A stretch of 64,000 bases of DNA, from NCBI GenBank assembly GCA_016748015.1, contig JAAOMT010000129.1, positions 1,097,206 to 1,161,205 of the forward strand, given 5' to 3'. Of this stretch, positions 38,921 through 50,400 are shown in pieces. The notes under the pieces were generated by a model. The model was not told the origin of the DNA, did not search any database, and saw nothing but the letters and a program-made list of their open reading frames with translations. The position numbers and the translations under genes are program-made. This stretch comes from Geosiphon pyriformis. Lineage: Eukaryota > Glomeromycota > Glomeromycetes > Archaeosporales > Geosiphonaceae. Position 1 is the stretch's first letter; every line of letters starts with the position of its first letter.

Positions 38921-39290
38921 TTAATTGCTAAGTTAAGATTTTATTACAAAAAACATAATTTTTTATTACAAAATAGATCTGTTATTTTTCTAATCTTTAA
39001 CTTATTGTCTTTGTGATCTTTTGAATTGATTTGCAGTTTTAATATTAGATTAGACATTTATGTTTGCTTTGAATTATATTTATGTTTGTCCAGATTAAGT
39101 TTTAGTTTTTTAAAAAATGTTTTTTCAATGATTAATTTAGGTATATAATGCTGTTTTGATTGGTTTAAGTGGCTGGTTATGTGTAAAAAAAACATAAATT
39201 ATGCTTAATTTAAAATTTTATTTGATTTTATGTTCTTAAGTAGTAGTTAAGTTGTATTCATAAAATAATAATAATAAAATTATTTTAATA
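38921..39290 (+). pseudogene. LINE 3' end beyond element D
   Basis: After the LTR, plus-strand translation resumes the LINE C-terminus (AKLRFYYKKHN) at low similarity. The 3' UTR motif TTGGTTTAAGTGGCTGGTTATG is at about 39152-39182 and the copy ends GTATTCATAAAATAATAATAATAAAA. This matches the 3' UTR and tail of the copies at 13440-13580 and, on the other strand, 46835-46960, so it is the distal end of the LINE interrupted by D. Confidence 0.65.
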
Positions 39291-41066
39291 TATATTATTT
39301 AAATAAATAATAATAATTTTTAGTTTTTTGGTTGTTTAATTGCTAAATATTTTTTTTATTAATTAATACTACATATATATATATATATTTCTAATAATAA
39401 TAATTTTTTAATTTTTTTTAATTTTTTTTAAAAAATTTTTGGTATTTTTGAACTTTTTATTATTATATTATTTATAATTTATTATCTAATTAATCAATTA
39501 AAACTATTATTATTTTTTTTGTTTTTTATTCAAGTGTATTTAGGCTTTACTCATTAAAATAATAATAATAAAAAAATTCAAATAAAACAATTATATATAA
39601 AAAAACATAAATTATGTTTAATTTATAATAATTATTGTATTAATTTAAAAATATAATTAAATTTTTCTATATACATATTTTTAAGACCAATTTTTAAATA
39701 TATTTACACTTATATTAAATTTATTTAAAGCAAAAATCAATACAATAAATTTATTTTTTATTTTTTATTATTATTATTATTTAATTTGTATAATTTTTAG
39801 TTTTTGTTAAGTATATTAAATAAATATTTACTAAAAAATATAATTAATATTTAATATTAAATTTTAAAAATGCTAATATAAGATATAAAATTATATTAAT
39901 ATGTTATTTTTTGTTAATAATATAAACTATTTTTAGATTTTTAGATTTTTTTGTTATTTTTTGGAAGAAATAATAACTAAAATATTTATAAAACTGATCT
40001 TACATAAAAATATTATTGTACATAAATTTATAATTAGCAAAATTAAAAATTATTAATAAATTTTATTAAATTTACAAAAAAAATTTATTGCTAATTTGTT
40101 TTAATAAAACATTTTTAAATTCTTTATTTTTTATATAATTTTAATAATAATAATATTGTTAATTGGTTTTTAAATATATATCTAATTTTGTAAAAAAAAT
40201 TTTATTGTATAATTATAAGATGTATAATTATATAAAAGTAAATTTGAAAAATAATATGCATAAAAAATATGTACTTATTTATAAGTTTTATTACAAAACC
40301 AGTAAAAACTGTATATTTAAAAAAAGTATACATTTAAGAATTATGTATTTAAAAAAATTTAATTGTAATTAAATTACACTTATTATTGCAAAAAAAGTAA
40401 TATATATCTTAAATATATGTGTTTTGCCAAATTATTTGGGTTTTATAAGCTAAAAAAAGCAAATACATATAATTTTACACATATTAGAATTAATAAATTA
40501 AGAATTTGTAAACTTAATTAATTTGTAAAACTTTTGATATTGTGTTATAATGTAGTTTTAATTGGCTTGAATGGCTAATCATACATTTATAACTATTAAG
40601 TTGTAAAATATTATTTATAACAAAATTTATAAATAATTTGCTGATTTGAAATTTTTAAGATTATTTAAGTCAAGAATCAAAACCCATAAAAAAACATGCA
40701 AAATCTAACAAACCCAACGAAAGAGGAGGGGTTAGTTGAATTTTATATTTATCAAACAACGTTGTGTATGATAAATGAAAGCATTGGTAATCTATGCAAT
40801 TTTTGAAAATCAGTGACTTTAAATATTTAACAAATGAAAAATTTCACGTTTCAATTTCCAAGAAATATTAATCATAAAAATCTCAGCATTAGCTTAAATT
40901 TGAATAAAAAAGGAATTTCTAAAAACCAAATAAATATATCTATCGTATGCATTCTGTAATAATCAAGAACCAATTCAAGTACTTTAGTAGTTTACCTAGG
41001 CTCATTCAAAATATCGTTAGCTGCAAATGAGAAACAAAGTACCCCTTCAGAAAAAGGTTGATTTCA
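39291..41066. other. AT-rich region with LINE tail fragments
   Basis: No gene is visible. A further LINE end (GTATTTAGGCTTTACTCATT followed by TAA repeats) lies at about 39535-39580, and a partial 3' UTR (TTGGCTTGAATGGCTAATCATAC) at about 40560-40585. From about 40690 the base composition becomes normal as the USO1 gene 3' flank begins. Confidence 0.6.
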
Positions 41067-44000
41067 CTATTGATCTCCCGTAGGATCTTCTTTCGTCTCA
41101 GAATCATCTTCCTCAGGGTCCTCTTCCTCCTCAACATCTGTCACACTTTCCCCCAATATTATCAATTTTTGGCGATATTTTTTAATGCTTTCATCCTGAT
41201 CCGCAAGGCATACTAATAAGTCGTCTTGCTCCTTCTGAAGCGTCGCGTACTTGGTATTATGAATTTCAATTGTGTTTTGAAGCGAAGATATTTGAGCGTT
41301 GAGGAAAGATATTTGATTTGCAGCTGATATTTTCTAAAAATTCAAAGCGCGTTAAAAATGATGAAAGCATTATAAGCCCTAAATGATTTAAATACCTCAG
41401 ACTCTAATTCTTGTTCAAGGGTCCTTATTCTCTCTTTAAATTCATTAATTTGCTGTTCGTGATTTTGAATAACACTCTTCATCGAGGCAATCATTGATGT
41501 AGCAGATAGAGAATACTCATTGTCATTACTAACGGAGTTACCATTTATTGCCGAACTCTTCGATGATGGACCGGATTTTGGATCAGCAATGATAGATTTT
41601 TGAATAATTTCTATTGTTACAAGGATTAAATGGTGAATTTTGAAATGTTTTAACGCGATAATAGGAATAAAACCAACTATAATCTTATAATAATTCGAAT
41701 ATAATAGCATACCATAATTATTTTTGAAGAACTCTACGAAACAATAGTCAAAGAATAAATCTGGCAATCCTTTGGCCTCTTCCTCTGATGTCACCTTTTC
41801 ATAAAAGATGAATATAAACGGGTAATCAGACATAATGAGTGGCTATTATCAAGTCACAATTGGCTTTTTCTTTGCTTGCTCACCACAGCAATTATGTCTC
41901 AAGAGTATCGTATCAATCCATTACTATAGAGGAATTCACTCGTACCTGTAAATATTGAGAAGCATGTTTAAAGTTGGGCGCTTCTCTCAATCGAGTAATT
42001 CGATTAACAAATTGATCAACACCAATACGATTAAGTAAGATTGGCTGAAGTGTGGATCTGAAGTAATCATATTTTCAGATATTGTCAGATGCAAGAGCCA
42101 TATGGAATATGATAATAATATTATTATTTGAAAGAAGTATATACCTGGTGATTGGAGCATCCACCTCATTATTAAATTCGTAGCATATCCCTAGTAGAAA
42201 AGCGCAAAGACCTTGTACTCTGGCATCGACCCCAGAAGATTGTGTTATTGGCGTAAGGAGCTTGAATTCCGATAAACAAATAATGATCAAGGAAAACAAC
42301 CTTTCAAATTAATCAGTTCATGGCAGTTAAAAAGGATACAATTTGCAAATGGGAACCTTCCGATAAAAAATCTCTGATGCTTTTCGGGCTATCCCATAAC
42401 CAGATGCATAGCAAACAAAGATATCCGATCAAAACACGTGGGTCGCCTTTATGCCGAGTTGCCATCATTAAATTCCCCGTGATAGCATGTAACAAACCCA
42501 AAGTTTCATCTTCATGTTCGTCATCTCCTGTATCGATTGCTCTCGCGTATTCTTTGGCTTTCTCATTATCTTTGAGGATATGCGAGAAAATCACAGAAGC
42601 AAACCAAACAACGTATGGGTCTGCAGCCGATTCTTCCCATTCAAGGAGTGCAGAAAGAAGAAGTGTCCCAGTAGATTGAGATCTGGCTAAATGCAAGAAT
42701 GAAAAAATTGAAAAGGTAAGCAATCGCCATTTAGGTTTAGGAGTCGGTATTTACCAATTATTGTATCTGAATAAGGATCAATATGTGGTGGGGGAGCTAA
42801 AGTAGATGCCAAAAAAATTTGTCCATCCGGATTATCATCGATGTAGCCCTATAATTGGAAAACCTAAAATGTTAGTATAGAGCATGATGGTCATTTAATA
42901 GTATAAAGTGTACCTCAAAAGCATAAGTGGCCGCTGCTCGTGTGGCATAGCTTTCTAAATGTTCAGCTCCTACTGCGACTGCAAGAAGTGCGACGAGAGC
43001 GGGACGTGGAGGAGGTTCTGACATATCTTCTTGCCTTATGAAAGCTCTATCATTGGATCTCAAATTATCCTTTGATTGGGTTTGATAAGTTGAGGAGGAA
43101 TTGGTGGACGCACTTGAATGAAATGATGGATTTGGTACACCGACAACAATCTTTGCAAAAAAATCCTGACTCGCTTGGTTCCCTCGAATAAGATCTGCCA
43201 ATGCATAAAGAGCCTGACGATATTATTAAATTTGGAGCCATTTGGAGGCACAAATATGAATGCACAAGGTGAGCAGAAATGAATGACATACTTGTGTTTT
43301 AACTGAAGACGGAGCATTGGAGGCTAATGCTAATTCAATTATAGGCTGCAAAACTCTATATTGATGCATTACACTCTTGAATATAATATTATTGTGAGAG
43401 AGTTTTAATTAAAAATTCTTTGATATCAAAAAAATAAAGTGATAGAACAATAACCTGATTTTTAATGGTATTTGTATTATTTGGCATGACCAGTATTCGA
43501 ATTAATTCCAAAAGGACTAAGGTATTGTTTACTTGTTGCTCTGGCCAATCTTGAAATAAGAACTGAATTTCATGTTGAAATGGTTGATTCTGCCGAATAG
43601 GGTATCCCAATAAAGCAGGAATACGTTGTATACAACTGGTCTCTCTGAAAGAGTTCTTCGCATGAAAAAAATCCAATAATTTAGTATATTTTAAACAAGC
43701 TTCTACAATAATGAATAGTTAACAAAATGAGAAAAACCTGATTCGAAACATTATAGCGCAATAAATTGACAATTAATTGTAAACAATCTTGAACAACAAT
43801 TCCACCATTTAATCCATCTTCTTCGGCAATGATTTCTAATAACTGTTCGAAAGCATTTTCGAATGCGACTATTTTCTGTATCTCTGCATTACTCTCAGTA
43901 AGAGCAATTAATAGTAGAAGTCCCTCTATTTTTCCATAATAAAAAAAATGTCTTGAAATTGAATTGCTTAAAGAAATTAAAGTTTTTAAAAAATCATTCA

Positions 44001-44773
44001 CCGTTTCTGATAATTTCACGACGGTCGTTCAACAAATCCATCAAACGTGGAATCCCTATTGGAGCGCTCAATATACATTCTTGAACCCTATCTGGTCTTA
44101 TAGTCAAAAGCATTGATAGCAATTGAACATCGTGGTAACGGACGTAAAAGTCAAACTGCTTCAAAAGGTCCAACAGAAGAGGTAGATTCTTTGAATCCTA
44201 TTGATTGACCACCGAAGTTAAAAATATAATTTAAAATAAAAAAGGTATAGGAATAGGAATTGTAATTTCAAATATTACTTACTTCGACCAGGATGTCGGT
44301 ATATCTGACTCCAAGATCAATCGATTTAGATTCCTATTATCAGAGCTAGCCAGTTAGGGAAATAGCGAGGAAAAATATCAGGGCCAAGAATTACACGGCA
44401 AAGTTACCCTTTGACGATCAGGTGTACATAGTATATTTAGAATTTCTAGGATTGCCTTTACTATATCAACGTCTTCTTTATCTTCTTCAAGTATGCGCAA
44501 AAGTCCGGGCAAAGCGTTTTCGCCTACTTCCTTTATGAAGTGAAAAAGTATGTTTTTGAAGTTAAATGTCTTTTAATTGGTAAAATAGCCCAGTTTAAAT
44601 ACCAGTCGATACTCTCGCGATAATCCCTTCAAACCTAAAATCGCAGCTCTCCTATCTTCCAATAACGTTGAGTTATTTGCACGATCACAAAGCTTTGAAA
44701 CCGTTTCCAAGGCTGATTGCGGTTGTCCCTTTTCGCCCAAAAGGCCCTTGTACCCCCTTTGCAAAAAATCCAT
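41067..44773 (-). CDS. USO1: General vesicular transport factor USO1/p115
   Basis: This golgin-like tether captures COPII vesicles at the cis-Golgi together with Rab1/Ypt1 and SNAREs. I read 15 exons on the minus strand: 44773-44603, 44530-44408, 44333-44283, 44197-44002, 43925-43738, 43655-43455, 43375-43292, 43213-42914, 42848-42755, 42686-42340, 42260-42145, 42057-41946, 41794-41713, 41610-41396 and 41333-41067. All introns are GT-AG and phases agree. The sum is 2547 bases, or 848 residues, against 962 in human p115. The N terminus (MDFLQRGYKGLLG, KLCDRANNSTLLEDRRAAI) and IQKIVAFENAFEQLLEIIAEE mark the armadillo-like head. GGIVVQDCLQLIVNLLRYN and VQGLCAFLLGI belong to the same head. A short coiled coil follows (NHEQQINEFKERIRTLEQELE). 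The end has DDLLVCLADQDESIKKYRQKL and an acidic tail, as in p115. The coiled coil is shorter than in yeast Uso1. The gene is intact, and its base use is far less AT-rich than the flanks. Confidence 0.95.
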
Positions 44774-46834
44774 CCCAACTCTTTTCCCTTAAGTCAAAGA
44801 ACTAGAAAGAAATAATAGATGATCCAATATTATTCTAACGGGGAATTTCATGCATAATCAGCTCTGTTAGGAATGAAACTTAGATTTTGCATTTACCTCT
44901 AATTATTAGACTGTGCAAAAAAACCAAATTGTATTATAAAATAAATAAATGATTTTGTCATTAATCGCTTAATGTTATTTAAACAATGTGTCATTACGTT
45001 ACGTCAACTTAATCTGGAAACACTATCACTATTATGCCGAGATTGTTGGGATTAATCATATAAGAGAAATTCGACTTGAATTGCTTTCTTTCTCTAATTG
45101 TTTTTTAGTTTGTTCTAATTTCTTTAGTTTTATCAGATTTTAGCATAGCCTTCCAGATCACGAAATTTTTCCGCTACTTCGTTCATTTTCCATAATGCCT
45201 GAAATTTTGTTATCTAGAAAATAAACCCACTATTGCTTCGGTATTACAATATCATTAGCATAAGGGTAGGAGCTTTCAATTCTTATTCTTAGGATTTTAT
45301 TCAATTTTTACAGTGAAATTATGACACACATCCTTATATTTCATGATTTTCATCAACTCTTTTAGCAATTTGCCAATCTATCAAGTTTCTGCATCAATGG
45401 CCTAAATGTTCTTGGATAAATGCACCTAAAACAGTCTTATGTAATGCTGTTTTGAAAAAGGTCTTGAATTTGTTTAACTTGTTTTTTGGCATTACTGAAT
45501 ATATTAATATTATCTCAATACTTTTGAGGTATGTTTTGTTTCAACAGGAATTTTTTATTAATACTCAAGAGAATAATAAATATAATAAAACTTTGCAATA
45601 TTTTTGAACATTAATACATCTTTATTCATTTTTGAATTATTACTTTTTTTATGTTTTTTTAGTATATTTCAATAAGTTTTGTGTTGAGTTAATAAGTAAT
45701 TAAAGTAAAAAATTTTTTTCAAAAACAGATAATTAAAATTTAAATATAAATATGTGCTTTTTTTGTTTTTTTGTTGTTGAAATAAATAATAATATTATTA
45801 TATATATATATATTTGAGTATTATAGTAAATAAATCATATATCTTTTATATATAACTAATTATTTAAGTCAATTAAAATTATATTACAACAATTTACTTT
45901 AGTATATTGTTTATTATTATTTTAACAAATTTTAAAACTTTGCAAAATGTTTTTTATTTTAATATGCTATAATTACATTAAAATCATTTTTATTTTAATT
46001 TATTTATTATTTTAGAAATTTATGTAACTATATATTTTAATTAAATATGGTTTTTTTATTAATTATATTAATTATATTAAAATTATCATAAATATAATTT
46101 ATCTATTTTTAATATATAAACTACTTAAATTTAAGTTAATAAATATTTATCTATTTTTTAAACCAAAAATACTTAATATTTTTATTTTATTAAAATAGCT
46201 TACAAATATTTATTATTTAAATAAACACAAAAAAAATAATTGAATCTACTAAAAAACCAATTTTTTAACAATAAATTTAGCCAATTTAAAATTTAAGTAT
46301 TTTATCAAAAAACATATATAATAATAAAAAATAATATAAATTACTAAATTTTTTAAACACAATAATAAACTTATAAATAAGTTTTTTAAAAGCAGAAAGA
46401 ATAATTTTATAATTAAAAATTAATAATTTAAATTTAATATCTATAATATTATTGATATCAAAATTTTTTTTCAAAATATAACTTTTTTATAAAATATTAA
46501 TTTAACAATTTTTTTATTAAAAGCTTTTTTAAACTTAAAAATAACAATAAATTATTAAAAATAATTAATATTAAAAAACTAAAAAATAAAATAAATTTAA
46601 TTATAGTTAATAAAAAATAATTTGTTGATTATATTATAATATTTTATAATATATATTTATTAAATAATTTTAAAAAAAACAAATTACAATTATTAATAAT
46701 ATAATCTATATATTAAATATTAATATAATAAATTTTTGTATTTTTTTTATAATAACTATATTTTTGCTAAATTTATTAGACAAATTAAAAACCAATTAGT
46801 TTAATAATAAATTAATGTTTTTTTATTATTATTA
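44774..46834. other. USO1 5' flank and AT-rich intergenic region
   Basis: Sequence 44774-45600 has mixed composition and should contain the USO1 promoter. One plus-strand frame at about 45387-45610 is free of stops (HQWPKCSWINAPKTVLCNAV) but lacks a start and is unrecognised. From 45650 to 46830 the sequence is extremely AT-rich and nothing is recognisable. Confidence 0.5.
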
Positions 46835-49078
46835 TTAAAGTTTAATAAATAAAGCCTAACTACTATTTAAAAATTAGGAACAAATTAAATATTTAAGAAG
46901 TAAATATAGTTCACATATTTTCTATATGTAATTAACTACTCAAGCCAGTTTAGATTATACTATGTTAATATAACAGAAAAAAACTTACACAAAGATGATA
47001 TCTTTTAAACAATATTAAACAAAATCATACTACTAAGAACCAATCTAACCAGCCATTTAACCATTTTTAAGGAATCAGTTTTGATATAAACAGACTTATA
47101 AGTCCAAAGAAACATCAAGTTAGAAAATGTATTATTATCCACACCAATTGGATGTTCTGAATTACCAGACATATCAATATTTTTTATGCAGTATTTTATT
47201 TTTAAAGAGACTATCTCTCTTTTTAGCTTATTAACAGTCTTATTAAAGAAACTCATATACACTAAAATCTTATTGATCCTAAAACCAAAAACACTATTTG
47301 AAACCAAATCTCTATTTGAACATTTTGACCAAAGAATTAACTAGCTTAATAATAGACTTAACCAAAACAAAAAGCTTGGCCAAATTAGTTTTCAGAAAGA
47401 CTAACCAAGAGAAAACCAAAAAACCACCAACAGCCACAGAAAAAAATACTGAAGCCACCAAAAAAAGACCCAGAAAGGTTAAGAAAAGCAAAAGTCTTAA
47501 CATAAAAAACAGTTCTTATAAAACATAGTTTAAATATCTTAGAAGTTTTGAAGAAAGAAGATAGAGACATTTTGCAGTTTATAGCCAAATAGTCTATTTC
47601 TTAACACCTAAAACAGTATTAGCAGCCAGAAGTTTTTTACCAAATACAGTACTTTCTTAATGTACCAGTTTTGATAACAGCAGAATTCAAATCAGCTTAA
47701 GAATTAAATGTAATCAGAGCAAACTGAGAATAATGACCAGAATCAGAAAACCAAGGAATAAAACACATCTGACTACCAATTTAAGAGATTATATTACTAA
47801 TCTTAAAGACAGTGCAGCCAAAAAAAAGGTTAATCAATTTGGCTTTAAACCTATCATAAAACAAAATTGTCTCATTTTAATTAATAAGAGAAAGAATTTG
47901 AATACTATCTTTACTTATCAAAATTGACTAGTAAATAAGAGCAGATACAGCAGCATCTAATTTTTTAAAGTAAACAACTACATATTGTTAAATATTAGCA
48001 GATTTTAGCACTACATAAGAAACTTTACCAAAAACACCAAAAGCTGATTTAATATTGGCAGCAGACATATTCAAAAGCATATTATATAACACAACAACAG
48101 CAAAAAAAGAACCAAACTTAGAAACTACCAAAGACTTAACAATTTTGAGAATGACAAGACAAATAAAGTTTATAAGCTTAATCAAAAATACAGTATTTAG
48201 AGAACTTTAAGAAGCAAACTCCACACAAAAAACCTTTATATTGTTCTTTAACACTGACTTTGCACTCAAAAAATTATGCACAGACTGAAAAACAGTCTTA
48301 ACATAAACCAATTTGATCTTAAAAATAACACTAAACACCAAAAAAAAGACCATCTGTCCAGCAAATCTTTAACAATTAGCAATAGTTTTTTAAGCACTAC
48401 CAGTAACAACACCAAAAACCAGAAAAGAAGATAATTCAGTTTCTATCTGGTCAGTCCAGTTCTCAAGAACAGGTAATATCACAGAAAATAATTGTTTTGC
48501 TTCTAAAACCAGCAATAATTTGTCAAAAGACATCATATTTAGCAATACAGTTAGTAGTTGACTTTGGTCTATCTTGGATAATATGTTGGATAATATGCTG
48601 GATAATACTATGAAAATCTCATTTAAGATTTCATTGAGAATTACAAAGAGGTTTGGTATAACAATAGCAGAGGCAAGTAACTGCCTTTACTTTTCTGAGC
48701 TTTTGGTCTTTTTGACTATTTTTTTTAAAGAGATAGTGCTAGTAGCACTAGGTGTTAAAACTATATAAAAAAAACCAGCTTGTTTACTAGTCTATTATTA
48801 AAAACTTTTATGCTCTTAGTTGAAGTAAAGGCAACATTAGAACTAATTTAAGTATGTTTTTTTAAGAGAATTTTAACTAATAAAAAACCAGCCAAAGATG
48901 AGAAAGTTGCTTTAGTAGCTATCAAAGACAGCTTTTTATAATTACTAAATAAAGGAAAAACTTTTAAAACATTTTATCTGGTTGCTTTTACAACAGAGAA
49001 AGCTCCTCTAATTGAAATTTTATTAAATATTTTAGAAAAAATATTAGGTATAGCTTTTTTACTTTTTGCTTTAGTCAT
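46835..49078 (-). mobile_element. ORF1-only LINE derivative
   Basis: The minus-strand copy starts at the ORF1 ATG (49078), runs through ORF1 to about 46985 and then passes directly into the LINE 3' UTR. That UTR, read on the minus strand, has TGGCTTGAGTAGTTAATTACA, then TAGTAGTTAGGCTTTATTTA, and ends in a (TAA)n tail near 46835. No endonuclease, RT or RNase H sequence lies between ORF1 and the 3' UTR. The element therefore looks like a non-autonomous half-LINE comparable in layout to mammalian HAL1. Its own 5' UTR beyond 49078 is not recognisable. Confidence 0.6.
46985..49078 (-). pseudogene. LINE ORF1 (RRM and CCHC zinc-knuckle type), degenerate
   Basis: The start codon at 49078 opens MTKAKSKKAIPNIFSKIFNK, the N terminus of an ORF1 protein widespread in Rhizophagus genomes. 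Further on come a broken low-complexity region and an RRM-like part. The latter has MSAANIKSAFGVFGKVSYVV at 48065-48005, then QYVVVYFKKLDAAVSALIY and ILIRKDSIQILSL. A zinc-knuckle remnant (AINCKM, about 47588) follows with SGSFFGGFSIFFCGCWWFFG. The C-terminal part at 47307-47005 contains MSGNSEHPIGVDNNTFSNLM. Role in relatives: nucleic-acid chaperone of the LINE RNP. Stops and frame changes break it at least ten times. Long open frames on the opposite strand (47298-47528, 47733-47927) are antisense shadows. Confidence 0.72.
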
Positions 49079-49359
49079 AGTTATAAAATTAAAAAGACAA
49101 AGAGTTTTTTTCATTTTAAAGTTAACATATATTAATGTTTAAATTATAAAATAATAAATTAAAAATAAATTAAAAATAATAATAAAATATCAAATTTTAA
49201 AAATATAAAAAGTTTAATAATAAAAAAAACCAGTTTTATTAAATTTAATATTATAAATAATAGTAATTTTATAGGTAAACAATTTTAAAAATATTTATAT
49301 CTATTTTTACAATTTAAAAAAACTATTAAAACAATTTGTTTTTGGTATTATAAACAATA
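49079..49359. other. AT-rich spacer between opposed LINE copies
   Basis: Nothing recognisable. It separates a minus-strand and a plus-strand LINE fragment and may contain their decayed 5' ends. Confidence 0.5.
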
Positions 49360-50400
49360 TTAATAATAAACTTTTTAAGTTTTTGTTTTTTAAGTTTGTT
49401 AAATTTAAGTTAGTATTTATTGTTTTTATTAAAAAAAAGTATTTTAGTCTTGTCAAATTATTTGCTTTAAATATTAATATATTAATTATTAATAAAAAAA
49501 ACAGTTAAAAATTATTAAAAAATTTTTTTATTAAGTAGATAGTTTTAAAAATATTTTTACTTTAAATTAATATTACTTCTAAAATTAATTTTTTCTAAAA
49601 TTGGTAAAATTATGTTAATTAAATTGCAGCTTATTAACTTGTGACAAAAAACATTAGTAAAATTTAAAACTATTATTATTATTAAATTAATTATATTTAA
49701 GTAATCTGTTTTATAAAAAATAAATTTGTATATATAATTAAAATAAATATTTATAAATATATATAAATTTTCAAAAATTATTATTAAATACTTTTATATA
49801 CTCTTTTAATTGTTTATTGTTCATAGTTTTATGAATTTATTGGTTTTATATAATAAAAAAACATGTATTATTGCTTAAAATTTAGTTATATATGTATATA
49901 TATATTGTATTATAATAAGTTTTAACTTAAAATACATTAAAAAGACTCTTATTTAATCGATTTTTGTGTTTAAAAAAGTAAATTTTTGCTAAATTAGTTT
50001 GATATTTTGTTTATATAATAGATATAAATAATTTGGTCATATTTTACAAAAATATATATTTGATAAAAATACTGTTAACTATTGTTACCAAAAATTTTTC
50101 TACTCTTTTTTTAATATTGTTAATGTTATTTTGTTGTTAATTTTACTATTGATAAAAGTTAATAAATTTTTAATAAGCTAATTTTTTTTTAAGTATTTTT
50201 CTATACTTTAAACCATATATGTTATTGGATTTATAATAAAATAACCAATTCTGTGTTAATTATTTGTATAATTACTTTGCAATAAAAGTTGACTTTTTTA
50301 CAAAATAATTTTGTCTTTAAGTTTTTCAAAAATAAGTATAATTACTTTGTTGTAAAAGTTAATTTTTTTACAGAAAATTTCAACTGTAAATTATTTAATG
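49360..50400 (+). pseudogene. LINE ORF1 fragment, second ORF1 type
   Basis: At nucleotide level this resembles 14500-15130. Shared stretches include a TTATTTGCTTTAAATATTAA segment near 49455, CTTGTGACAAAAAACATTAG near 49637 and AAAAAAACATGTATTATTG near 49855. It is therefore a second, far more decayed copy of the VRKLFAL-type ORF1. No protein can be read. The right boundary is uncertain. Confidence 0.5.
50262..50390. repeat. Tandem pair of about 68-base units
   Basis: GTATAATTACTTTG followed by AAAAGTT-ACTTTTTTACA occurs twice, starting near 50268 and 50336. It looks like a simple local duplication in AT-rich DNA. Confidence 0.55.

Larger units (their letters stand above)
14040..39290 (+). 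mobile_element. LINE (APE-RT-RNase H type), split by two LTR elements
   Basis: One LINE copy is present in three pieces: 14040-15375, 24950-29872 and 38921-39290. It is interrupted by LTR element A (minus) and LTR element D (plus). Collinear order across the pieces is ORF1, AP-endonuclease, RT, RNase H, C-terminal zinc region, 3' UTR and a (TAA)n tail. Joining across element A restores the ORF1 reading frame exactly if one copy of the ATGT target duplication is dropped. The architecture with RNase H after RT fits the Tad1/I-type LINEs of fungi. All ORFs are heavily broken by stops. Confidence 0.75.

Noticed and set aside
46286-46474. Minus-strand frame rich in Lys, Phe, Ile
   Set aside because: Composition expected from very AT-rich DNA; same for frames at 8054, 10473, 28179-like AT tracts without family motifs, and 40163.
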